DNA of 64,000 bases. It comes from Flavobacterium sp. GTDB lineage: Bacteria; Bacteroidota; Bacteroidia; Flavobacteriales; Flavobacteriaceae. The stretch spans positions 124,001-188,000 of the forward strand of contig JAIPAM010000002.1 in assembly GCA_021740105.1 (NCBI GenBank), in the 5' to 3' direction. The notes under the pieces were generated by a model. That model had not been told where the DNA came from. It ran no database searches and worked only from the letters and a program-made list of their open reading frames with translations. The translations under genes were made by a program, and so were the position numbers. Shown here in pieces: positions 1 through 8,436 of this stretch (its first letter is position 1; each line of letters begins with the position of its first letter).

Positions 1-1
1 A

Positions 2-295
2 GATACCACTTTTGTTTTGAAAGAAGTTGAAGAATGCTCGGCCTCACTTTACAGTTCTAAAAATAATTTAAAAATGTTGGTTTATACAAATCAGCCGGCT
101 GTTCATATATATGTGGGAGGAAATTGTAATAATGAAATTAAAGGAAAGGAAAATACGGATTATCACAATTTGAGTGGGATTTGTTTTGAAACACAAAATT
201 TTCCTGATGCACCTAATCATGATAATTTCCCTAGCTCTATTTTAAGAAAAGAAGAAATGTACCATCATAAAACTAGATATAAATTTCAAAATTAG
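2..295 (+). CDS. galM: Aldose 1-epimerase, cytosolic type, C-terminal part (5' end outside window)
   Basis: The reading frame is open to the left edge, so only about the last 97 residues are present. They end in the typical GalM C-terminus: the GICFETQNFPDAPNH stretch carries the Glu that acts as catalytic base in this family, followed by the usual FPSSIL and a closing Y-K-F. The enzyme interconverts alpha- and beta-galactose so that galactokinase can use the alpha form. The stop lies 48 bases before galK, and galK, galT and a sugar symporter follow, which supports a galactose catabolic operon. A TTG codon at position 17 is not the real start because the frame continues upstream. A second, exported GalM lies at 25599-26747. 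Confidence 0.9.
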   Translation, partial: DTTFVLKEVEECSASLYSSKNNLKMLVYTNQPAVHIYVGGNCNNEIKGKENTDYHNLSGICFETQNFPDAPNHDNFPSSILRKEEMYHHKTRYKFQN

Positions 296-343
296 GCAAA
301 CCCTATTTAAAGAAATTAAATATAAACAATCAAGTAATAAATA

Positions 344-1510
344 ATGAATGAGATTTTAATAAAAGACACCACTGATTTTTTTAAAGATAAATTTGGAAAC
401 TTACCCGATAAAATTGTTCTTTCACCGGGAAGAATTAATATTATTGGTGAACACATTGATTATAATGATGGTTATGTTTTACCTGCAGCAATTAATAAAA
501 TAGTTTGTTTTGCATTTGAAAAAAACAATTCAAATACCGCAAAAATTCGTGCGATTGATCTGAATGAGTCAGTAGACATTGACGTTACAAAAGAAGAAAT
601 AGTAAGCGAGGTCGTTTGGACTAATTATTTACGGGGTGTTTTATTTCAATTAAAATTAAAAGGACACAAAATAGGCGGTTTTAACTGCGCCTTTAGTAGT
701 AATATTCCAATTGGTTCTGGTTTGTCTTCTTCGGCAGCCTTAGAATGTGGGTTTTTATTTGGGATAAATGAAATGTTTAATTTGGATATAAAACCAATCG
801 AAATGGCTTTAATGGGACAAAGTGCAGAGCACTGGGTTGGAATAAATTGTGGCATCATGGACCAGTTTTCTAGTATAATGGGATTGGAAAACAAAGTGAT
901 AAAAATTGATTGTCGTACTTTGGATTATACCTACCATGATGCAGATTTTGCCAATTATTCTTTACTGTTATTTGATAGCAACTTGCAACATTCCTTATTT
1001 ACATCCGAATATAATAATAGACGAATAGAATGTGACGAAGGATTAAGTATTATTAATGAAAATTATCCTGAAATTAATAGCTTTAGAGATTGTAATGAAG
1101 AAATATTAATTGGTTTAAAATCAAAAATGACGGACAATGTATTTAGAAGAAGTTTATATGCCGTAAAAGAAATAAAACGGGTCATTCAAGCTTGTACTGC
1201 GCTCGACAAAGGAGATATTGAAACGTTAGGTAAATTAATGTTTGAAACCCATAAAGGGTTGTCTGAAGATTATGAAGTAAGCTGCGCAGAATTAGACTAT
1301 CTGGTAGATTTGGCAAAAGCCGAAGAGGATGTAATTGGATCCCGATTAATGGGAGGTGGATTTGGAGGTTGCACGATCAATTTGGTAAAAAAGGGAAGTG
1401 AAAGTAAAATAAAAGAGAAGTTTACCAAATTATATGCTGAACATTTCAAAATAGATTTAATAACTTATGATGTGAAAGTTTCTAACGGCACATCACTATA
1501 TAAAAACTAA
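344..1510 (+). CDS. galK: Galactokinase
   Basis: 388 residues, the normal length for GalK. It phosphorylates alpha-D-galactose with ATP at O1, the first committed step of the Leloir pathway in the cytosol. All GHMP-kinase signatures are visible: the galactokinase signature GRINIIGEHIDYNDG at residues 29-43, the ATP-binding IPIGSGLSSSAALE at 121-134, the catalytic base Asp173 in NCGIMDQ, and the C-terminal GGGFGGC motif. It sits between galM and galT; the galT start is only 6 bases after its stop, so the two are almost certainly co-transcribed. Nothing looks damaged. Its place in the polysaccharide locus says the glycan yields D-galactose. Confidence 0.97.
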   Translation: MNEILIKDTTDFFKDKFGNLPDKIVLSPGRINIIGEHIDYNDGYVLPAAINKIVCFAFEKNNSNTAKIRAIDLNESVDIDVTKEEIVSEVVWTNYLRGVLFQLKLKGHKIGGFNCAFSSNIPIGSGLSSSAALECGFLFGINEMFNLDIKPIEMALMGQSAEHWVGINCGIMDQFSSIMGLENKVIKIDCRTLDYTYHDADFANYSLLLFDSNLQHSLFTSEYNNRRIECDEGLSIINENYPEINSFRDCNEEILIGLKSKMTDNVFRRSLYAVKEIKRVIQACTALDKGDIETLGKLMFETHKGLSEDYEVSCAELDYLVDLAKAEEDVIGSRLMGGGFGGCTINLVKKGSESKIKEKFTKLYAEHFKIDLITYDVKVSNGTSLYKN

Positions 1511-1516
1511 TTCATA

Positions 1517-2566
1517 ATGAAAAAATTTGAAATCTCCGAAGATCCGCACCGACGATTTAATCCTCTCATAAACGAATGGGTTTTGGTTTCTCCACACAGA
1601 GCAAAACGTCCTTGGCAAGGTCAAAAAGAAACTTTAGCAAATGATAAAAGACCAGAATATGATTCAACTTGCTATTTATGTCCAGGGAATGTTAGGGCTA
1701 ATGGAGAAGAAAATCTAAAATATATGAGTTCATTTGTTTTTGAAAATGATTTTGCAGCTTTAAAAAAAGAAGAAATTGAGTTTGAAGAAACTACGGATGC
1801 TACTTTCTTCAAAGTAAAACCAGAAAGAGGAATTTCAAGAGTGGTTTGTTTTTCACCAAAACACAATATCACTTTGCCAGAAATGGATTTGTCAACTATA
1901 GAAGAAATTATTCGAACTTGGCAACGGGAATATACGGATTTGGGAGATGTTGATTATATCAATTATGTTCAAATTTTTGAAAATAAAGGAAGTGTTATGG
2001 GATGTAGTAATCCACATCCTCATGGCCAAATATGGGCCCAATCCTCTTTGCCTACCCAAGTAGAAAAAACACAAAGTAGTTTAAAAACTTACTTTGACAA
2101 AAACGGTAGTAATTTACTTTTGGATTATTTGAATAAAGAATTAGAAGCTAAAGAACGTATTGTCATTGAGAATAAAAATTTCGTAGCATTAGTTCCTTTT
2201 TGGGCGATTTGGCCATTTGAGACAATGATTATTTGCAAAAGTCCTATCACAAAAATTACAGATTTTACTGATAATGAAATTGAAGATTACGCTCGTATTC
2301 TTAAGTTACTAACGATAAAATACGACAATCTTTTTGAGACTTCTTTCCCCTACTCTTCTGGTATTCATCAAGCGCCAACCGATGGGGAACTTCACCCAGA
2401 ATGGCAATTTCACATGCACTTTTATCCACCCTTGTTACGATCTGCTTCGGTTAAAAAATTTATGGTAGGATATGAAATGATGGGAGAATCTCAACGAGAC
2501 ATTACACCTGAAAAAAGTGCTCAAATGTTAAGAGATTTGTCTGACGTACATTATAAAAGTAAATAA
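1517..2566 (+). CDS. galT: Galactose-1-phosphate uridylyltransferase
   Basis: 349 residues, standard for GalT of the histidine-triad superfamily. It exchanges UMP between UDP-glucose and galactose-1-phosphate. The active-site His-Pro-His lies at residues 167-169 (SNPHPHGQIW), where the second His forms the covalent UMP intermediate in this family. The N-terminal RFNPL..W-V-L-V-S-P-H-R signature, the CYLCPGN metal-site cysteines and the C-terminal H-x-H-F-Y metal ligands are also present. It follows galK with 6 bases between them. The 127 bases to the next gene hold no clear terminator, so the symporter may be in the same transcript. Confidence 0.97.
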   Translation: MKKFEISEDPHRRFNPLINEWVLVSPHRAKRPWQGQKETLANDKRPEYDSTCYLCPGNVRANGEENLKYMSSFVFENDFAALKKEEIEFEETTDATFFKVKPERGISRVVCFSPKHNITLPEMDLSTIEEIIRTWQREYTDLGDVDYINYVQIFENKGSVMGCSNPHPHGQIWAQSSLPTQVEKTQSSLKTYFDKNGSNLLLDYLNKELEAKERIVIENKNFVALVPFWAIWPFETMIICKSPITKITDFTDNEIEDYARILKLLTIKYDNLFETSFPYSSGIHQAPTDGELHPEWQFHMHFYPPLLRSASVKKFMVGYEMMGESQRDITPEKSAQMLRDLSDVHYKSK

Positions 2567-2693
2567 GACATGGATATAGTAGAAACTGGCAATGGAAAGT
2601 TAGGAAGAAATAACTTTCAATAGAATCTTAATAATCAAAATACATTAAAATTTTTTTACACTAATAATTTAATTAACCTAAAAAACCAAAATT

Positions 2694-4382
2694 ATGAATA
2701 CATTACAATTTGCAGACTACATGGTCTTTCTTGTTTACTTTTTTATAGTAGCTGGATATGGCTATTGGATTTACAAACGAAAACAAACAGCCAAAAACTC
2801 TGCTTCGCATGATTATTTTTTAGCTGAAGGTTCTTTAACTTGGTGGGCTATTGGAACGTCCTTAATTGCTTCCAACATTTCGTCTGAGCAATTTATTGCC
2901 ATGTCAGGCAATGGGTTTAAAATGGGATTGGCTATTGCAAGCTATGAATGGCTGTCGGCATTGACGTTAATTATTGTAGCTGTGTTTTTTATTCCTGTTT
3001 ACCTAAAAAATAAGATCTATACAATGCCGCAGTTCCTTAATCAAAGATATAACGGTGATATTGCTATGATTATGGCTGTTTTCTGGTTGTTATTGTATGT
3101 AATTGTTAATTTAACTTCTATCCTATATCTTGGAGCCTTAGCAATTAATGGAATTTCAGGTATTAATCTTGATTTGTGCATGTACGGATTAGCCTTTTTT
3201 GCTATTATTATTTCTTTAGGAGGTATGAAAGTTATCGGTTATACCGATGTTATACAGGTAGTATTCCTAATTTTTGGAGGTTTAGTAACTACTTATTTAG
3301 CATTAGATAAAGTAGCTGAATTAAATGGACAACATGGAATGGTAAACGGATTCAATTATATGATGAATCAATCTGGCGACCATTTTCACATGATTTTCAA
3401 AAAAGATAGTCCTAATTTTCCTAGTTTACCCGGACTAACCGTTTTATTAGGAGGTATGTGGATTGTAAACTTGAATTATTGGGGTTGTAATCAATATATA
3501 ACTCAAAGAGCGTTAGGTGCTGATTTAAAAACAGCTAGAAGCGGAATTTTATTCGCTGCTTTCTTAAAATTATTAATGCCTGTAATTGTTGTTTTACCTG
3601 GTATTGCTGCTTATGTAATTTATACAAAAGGGGGGTTACAAACAGAATTACTAGGTCCTGATGGCGTTTTAAATCCAGATAGATCCTATCCTATATTATT
3701 AAACTTATTGCCAGTTGGATTAAAAGGTTTATCGTTTGCTGCATTGACTGCTGCAGTTGTTGCTTCATTAGCAGGAAAAGTAAATAGTATTGCTACCATT
3801 TTCACATTGGACATTTACAAGAAAAAAATTGATGTAGATTGTAGTGAACAGAAAATGGTTCAAGTAGGAAAATGGGCTGTGTTTATAGCCATGATGTTAG
3901 CGGTAATTATTGCGCCCCACTTAGGAATTGATAAAAAAGGGGGATTCGAATTTATTCAAGAATACACTGGATTTGTTAGCCCTGGAGTTTTCGCCATGTT
4001 TATTTTAGGATTCTTCTGGAAAAAAACAAGTTCAAATGCTGCCCTATTTGCAACCATTGGAGGTTTCATATTATCAGTAGTATTTAAATTTTTACCCAAT
4101 TGGATGAATTTAGAGTTTTTAAATTCAACAGGTTTCGCTGTATTAGTCCCTCAAGAGAATGGAACAAGTTTGTATGAAATTCCATTCATTGACCGAATGG
4201 GATTTGTATTTGTAATCTGTGTGGCTATAATGATAGTTATTAGTTTATTTGACCAAAAACGAGGTATAAAGTCTAAAGGATTAGAAATAGAAACTTCTAT
4301 GTTTAAAGTGAACAGTAGCTTTTTAGCCGGAAGTTTATTAGTAACTGGAATCTTGGTTGCTTTGTATTCTGTCTTCTGGTAG
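2694..4382 (+). CDS. Sodium/solute symporter (SSS family), probable galactose or galactoside importer
   Basis: 562 residues with about 13-14 hydrophobic segments, the size and layout of SGLT-type sodium:solute symporters in the inner membrane. The family's early motif is visible around SNISSEQFIAMSG, in the second membrane region, as are the long cytoplasmic loops typical of SGLT proteins. Substrate cannot be read from sequence. Its position directly behind galM-galK-galT makes galactose, or a short galactoside released in the periplasm, the most likely cargo. A strong hairpin terminator follows, so the uptake and Leloir block appears to be a transcription unit of its own. Confidence 0.9.
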   Translation: MNTLQFADYMVFLVYFFIVAGYGYWIYKRKQTAKNSASHDYFLAEGSLTWWAIGTSLIASNISSEQFIAMSGNGFKMGLAIASYEWLSALTLIIVAVFFIPVYLKNKIYTMPQFLNQRYNGDIAMIMAVFWLLLYVIVNLTSILYLGALAINGISGINLDLCMYGLAFFAIIISLGGMKVIGYTDVIQVVFLIFGGLVTTYLALDKVAELNGQHGMVNGFNYMMNQSGDHFHMIFKKDSPNFPSLPGLTVLLGGMWIVNLNYWGCNQYITQRALGADLKTARSGILFAAFLKLLMPVIVVLPGIAAYVIYTKGGLQTELLGPDGVLNPDRSYPILLNLLPVGLKGLSFAALTAAVVASLAGKVNSIATIFTLDIYKKKIDVDCSEQKMVQVGKWAVFIAMMLAVIIAPHLGIDKKGGFEFIQEYTGFVSPGVFAMFILGFFWKKTSSNAALFATIGGFILSVVFKFLPNWMNLEFLNSTGFAVLVPQENGTSLYEIPFIDRMGFVFVICVAIMIVISLFDQKRGIKSKGLEIETSMFKVNSSFLAGSLLVTGILVALYSVFW

Positions 4383-4403
4383 AAACAAGGTAATTTATAT
4401 TTT

Positions 4404-4434
4404 AAAGCCCCATTTTAAATTTAATGGGGCTTTT
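4404..4434 (+). terminator. Rho-independent terminator after the galK-galT-symporter block
   Basis: An 11-bp perfect stem (AAAGCCCCATT with AATGGGGCTTT) with a nine-base AT loop is followed by a T-rich run. It starts 21 bases after the symporter stop. Confidence 0.9.
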
Positions 4435-4568
4435 CTTTGGATAATATTGCATTGAAGAAATATTGAAGCTATTTGAAACTAAAACACCAATTGTATGAGA
4501 CTTTTTGAACAATCGAAAGTGGTCTAAAATGTTTTAATTTGTATTTACTATATTTTTATGAAACTAAA

Positions 4569-5945
4569 TTGAAAAAGTATACTTTACCAATTCTTCTGAC
4601 TTTTTGTTTGTTTGTTTCCTCTGGCTACAGTCAAAAATTGGTCTATGAAAAAGGACCATTGGTATTAAAATCTAATTCCTTAGAAGATGGATTAGGACAA
4701 TTTGTAACTGCCGATTTGCCAAATTTGAGCCCAAAAAATAATATTGCATTAAAACTAGAAGCCTCGCCCCTATTCAAAAAAATGTGGGCAATAGCTCTTA
4801 ATGATGTCGAGCTCAACTTAATTACCAACAATTATGGGACTTATTTTGCTGCGGGACGTCGGTACAGCGACCGAATTTATACACGGGATATATCTTATGC
4901 AGGTATTTTGGGACTAAATACTTTATATCCCAAAGAAATGATGACTTCACTCCGTGTAACGAGAAATGTAGTATCTAAAATGGGTTACAAAGTTTCTAAA
5001 GAAGAGGTAATTAAAGAAATTGACGCTCCCTGGGAAGCAATTACAGACGATAGAAAACAAATAATGGCTCAGTTCAAAAGTAATAGTATTACTCGTCGTA
5101 CTGATGATGTAGTTTGGATTTGGGCCGTAGATGATTTGTTTACATTTAATCATGAAGTTGCCGATTGGAATTGGTTTTACACCAATGGTAAAAGTAATTT
5201 TGATACCCTTTATGCGCCTTGGTATGATAAAGCAGATGGTTTATACAAAGGTCAAAACACATTTCAGGACTTACAATCCGATGGCTATCCAGAGGGTTAT
5301 TCTCAAGCTGATTGCGTATTATTAAAAAGTACCTCAACCAATTGTTTGTACTATAAAGCGATGCTGGCATTGGCTAATGCTGCAAAAAAATGCAATCTAC
5401 CCGAAGAATCTAAAGTATGGACCAAAAAAGCCGAGTCGCTCAAAAAGGCTATTCTAAGAGAATTACTAATGCCCGATGGCACTTTTACTTATTTTAAAGA
5501 CAGAAACGGAAAAGTATTACCCAACCAGCACAATGTAGGAACTGCTTTTGCAATTCTATTTGGGATTGTAAAAGGGGAAGCCGCCAAAAAAGCTATTGAT
5601 AATTATCCCTCAAATCAATACGGAACGCCTTTAATTCATCCGTTTTTAGACAAAGTAACAGGAGATCACAATGCTGCCGCCTGGCCCTTTTGTGATACTT
5701 TTTTCTTACAAGCCAAAGAAATTGCAGATGGTAAAGACTATACCGGTTATAATGCGGCATTACTTGCCCGAACAATGGGAACTAAATTATCAGAAAAAAG
5801 AGATAAGGAATGGGGAGGATTTGGTTCATTTCACGAAAAAGTTCGCTTGCCCTCCGGTTTAATTTCGGGTTCGGGATCTCAACTATGGACCTCGGCGGCT
5901 TTTATGAACGTATGTTTGAGAGCCAAACTTGTTGATTTAAAATAA
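4569..5945 (+). CDS. Exported six-hairpin glycosidase-like protein, family unassigned; start region doubtful
   Basis: About 459 residues from the TTG at 4569 (an earlier in-frame TTG lies at 4539). The first residues form a signal peptide ending near SSGYSQ. The rest has the alternating helical pattern of (alpha/alpha)6 barrel glycosidases, with conserved-looking acidic/aromatic patches such as RYSDRIYTRD, RRTDDVVWIW and a late GDHNAAAWPF. I cannot assign a CAZy family. No in-frame ATG fits. An ATG at 4558 opens out of frame and hits TGA at 4570; one extra T there would give a normal N-terminus beginning MKLNLKKYTLP. So this is either a genuine TTG start, a sequencing indel or a recent frameshift. 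It precedes a clan GH-D glycosidase by 41 bases, probably in one operon. Confidence 0.7.
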   Translation: MKKYTLPILLTFCLFVSSGYSQKLVYEKGPLVLKSNSLEDGLGQFVTADLPNLSPKNNIALKLEASPLFKKMWAIALNDVELNLITNNYGTYFAAGRRYSDRIYTRDISYAGILGLNTLYPKEMMTSLRVTRNVVSKMGYKVSKEEVIKEIDAPWEAITDDRKQIMAQFKSNSITRRTDDVVWIWAVDDLFTFNHEVADWNWFYTNGKSNFDTLYAPWYDKADGLYKGQNTFQDLQSDGYPEGYSQADCVLLKSTSTNCLYYKAMLALANAAKKCNLPEESKVWTKKAESLKKAILRELLMPDGTFTYFKDRNGKVLPNQHNVGTAFAILFGIVKGEAAKKAIDNYPSNQYGTPLIHPFLDKVTGDHNAAAWPFCDTFFLQAKEIADGKDYTGYNAALLARTMGTKLSEKRDKEWGGFGSFHEKVRLPSGLISGSGSQLWTSAAFMNVCLRAKLVDLK

Positions 5946-5986
5946 ATAAAAAGAAGTAAAACAGCATTAAAATAAATAATAAACAA

Positions 5987-8122
5987 ATGAATAGATTAAA
6001 AATAGTTTTCAGTTTAGTTCTTGTATTGGTATTACCAAAGCTCATGGCCCAACCCCTGATTAAATATTCCAATGGCAATCCAGAATACAGTATTCAATGG
6101 AACAAACAATTTGCACAAATTAATAACCTTACACCCGAAATTGAAATAAACGATAAATGGGTTTCGGTTAAAGAATTTAAAAACTTTCGTTGGGAGAAAA
6201 AAGAGGGTAATCGATTGAGTGAAGTAAACAATTATAATGGCAAAGTCGACTATTTGTATCTTATTTGCGAGAACCATCCCCTGATTTCCAATTTTACTAT
6301 TGTTTTTGAATTAATGGAAGGACGCCCTTATTTGGTAATGAGTTCATCATTAAAAGCTTCGGAGAAATTCAAATTGGGCGGAATCAAGTTGTTTAATTCT
6401 GCACAGGAAAATATAGTTTTGCCCGGAAATAGTAAAGATTGGTTGGTTTTTACTGAAAGTGCTTCTGCCCCACATACAGGCGGACTGATGTACCCGTACC
6501 AATTGAATACTAAAAAGGCAAAAGAAGGAACCTACTCAAAAGCGCACACCGGAGTTTGGTTGAGTATGTTGGTCAACGACAAAAAAAATTGTGCTTTTTC
6601 CTTTGCAAGTATAGCCAGTGAATTGTGGCCTAATAATTTCAAATGGGAATTGCCTGTTGCAGATGATTTCAATAAGCTAAAAGTTTCTGCACGAAGTGGT
6701 GCTATTTTCGAAAGAGAAAAAATTTGGGTTCCTGCTGGTAATACCATTACTACCGATGCCTTTTTGGTGGGCTACTGGGAAAACCAACGACCTACAAAAA
6801 CACTATTGGAAACTGGAAAAATTATGGGTAAAAATGTGCGAAAAGGTAAACCGATGCGCTTTCCAGAAGCAGGTTGGAGTTCTTGGCATTCCTATGATCG
6901 AAAGATCAGTGAAAAATCATTTTTGACTTCCGCTGATTTTATAAATACTAATTTGAAAGAGTACGGTTGGAAAACCATTCAAATTGATGGCGGGTGGTGG
7001 ACAGAACCTGGACTATATAGCGTGAATAATACCACTTTTCCTAATGGTATTCGATACCTGTCGGATTACGTAAATAAGTTGGGTCTTGACTTTGGTCTTC
7101 ATGTAAGTCCTTTACGAACCAATCCTAAAGATCCAATTATTTCAAAACATCCGAATTGGATTCTAAAACCACTAAATAATAAGAAAATTGCAAAAGGAGA
7201 TGATGAAATGGCGACAACTGTTGGAACAGTTTATGTTGATGGAAGCCACCCTGAAGTACCCGCTTTTTCAGCAGCAAGATACCAACAAATCGTTGAAGGA
7301 TATAGACCTTCGTTTATGAAATGGGACCACACTTATGGAGGTTTAGAAGAAGGGGTGCGATTTGATTCCACCATGACTTTTATGCAAGCTCACAATAAAA
7401 CGATACGTGCAGTTAGAAGTGCTTTACCTGATAATTTAATCGTGACACGCAGTATGGGTTATGTATTTGGAGCTTTAGAATGTTATGATGCCATTCGAAT
7501 AGGTAACGACATCAATCATCCTGGATATAAATCAGAAGCAGAACCCTACACCAACATTACCTATGGTAAAACCTTGGGGACTATTGAAGAGGAAAGAGTG
7601 GAAAAAGGCTTAATTCGATTCGCTCGTGCCGTGTCACAAAACTATTATATTCACAAAAATATAGCTATTGTAGATCCAGATGCTTTTTTTGTCTCTCCTC
7701 AATATACCATTGATGAAGCAAAATGCCACATGACTTTGGAAGCCATTATGGGAGGACTTTTCTTTTTTGGAGATAAAGTCGAATCATTACCCGCAGAACG
7801 TTTAGAGTTGTTAAAAAATAAGGAAATTATCGCAGTGAACAAACTTGGAGTTCATGCCATTCCTCTCGATTTATTTTCGGGTGTAGACATTCCTACCATT
7901 TGGAAATTAGAAACTAAAGACCGTCTGATTATTACCCTATACAACTGGTTGGACAAGGATGTTAGTAAAACATACCATCTGAAAACGGATTTCGAGTTAA
8001 ATAATTCAAAATACAAATTGACGGAATTATGGACTAATGAGAATTTCAAAATTGAATCCAATATGTTAACATTGGACCAACCTGCTCATTCAGTAAAAAT
8101 AATTGAGTTTGTGAAAAAATAA
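5987..8122 (+). CDS. Clan GH-D (GH36/GH27-like) glycosidase, putative exported alpha-galactosidase
   Basis: 711 residues with a clear signal peptide (cleavage after KLMAQ). A beta-rich N-terminal domain of about 290 residues is followed by a TIM barrel opening with AGWSSWHSYD and a C-terminal beta domain. Three clan GH-D hallmarks are visible: Asp334 in IQIDGGWW, the candidate nucleophile Asp447 in FMKWDHTYG, and the candidate acid/base Asp508 in RIGNDINHPG. GH36/GH27 enzymes with this arrangement remove alpha-linked galactose with retention. In this locus the likely job is cleaving alpha-1,3-galactose from oligosaccharides in the periplasm. A second, shorter homologue is at 12641-14491. Exact family and linkage are inferred, not shown. 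Confidence 0.82.
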   Translation: MNRLKIVFSLVLVLVLPKLMAQPLIKYSNGNPEYSIQWNKQFAQINNLTPEIEINDKWVSVKEFKNFRWEKKEGNRLSEVNNYNGKVDYLYLICENHPLISNFTIVFELMEGRPYLVMSSSLKASEKFKLGGIKLFNSAQENIVLPGNSKDWLVFTESASAPHTGGLMYPYQLNTKKAKEGTYSKAHTGVWLSMLVNDKKNCAFSFASIASELWPNNFKWELPVADDFNKLKVSARSGAIFEREKIWVPAGNTITTDAFLVGYWENQRPTKTLLETGKIMGKNVRKGKPMRFPEAGWSSWHSYDRKISEKSFLTSADFINTNLKEYGWKTIQIDGGWWTEPGLYSVNNTTFPNGIRYLSDYVNKLGLDFGLHVSPLRTNPKDPIISKHPNWILKPLNNKKIAKGDDEMATTVGTVYVDGSHPEVPAFSAARYQQIVEGYRPSFMKWDHTYGGLEEGVRFDSTMTFMQAHNKTIRAVRSALPDNLIVTRSMGYVFGALECYDAIRIGNDINHPGYKSEAEPYTNITYGKTLGTIEEERVEKGLIRFARAVSQNYYIHKNIAIVDPDAFFVSPQYTIDEAKCHMTLEAIMGGLFFFGDKVESLPAERLELLKNKEIIAVNKLGVHAIPLDLFSGVDIPTIWKLETKDRLIITLYNWLDKDVSKTYHLKTDFELNNSKYKLTELWTNENFKIESNMLTLDQPAHSVKIIEFVKK

Positions 8123-8174
8123 TTTCTTACTACCAATAGAAATTCTAACATAAAATAAATTTTTTAAAATTTAA

Positions 8175-8333
8175 TTATGCGCTATGAAAAAGGGTCAAAT
8201 TGAAACCAATGATCTGAGTACAATTCATTTAAATATTGCAAAGAAAATGAAAAAGCAGTGGTTAGTTTGGTAGAAAGATTGTAACAAAACTGAATGGACT
8301 GGGAAAGACCGAAAAGAATTCAAAATAGAGTAA
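8175..8333 (+). pseudogene. Relic of a sulfatase C-terminus
   Basis: The 315-base gap between two glycosidase genes contains a frame that reads like the tail of an S1 arylsulfatase. It has an 'LYDM..D..ETNDLS'-like start (seen as LCAMKKGQIETNDLS), then an 'A-K-K-M-K-K-Q-W-x-x-W' helix, and finally KDCNKTEWTGKDRKEFKIE before a TAA at 8331. An amber codon at 8271 interrupts it between W and KDC, and the frame is also closed upstream by TAA at 8172. No start, formylglycine site or catalytic domain is left. The rest of this gap has no other recognisable content. Confidence 0.6.
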
Positions 8334-8436
8334 ATAAATTAAATTTAGTCGCTATCAATAAAAAAATATAATACTGTTTTATATTTTAAACTATTATTAA
8401 ATATAACAGTCTTAAATCTAAATAATAAAAATAATT

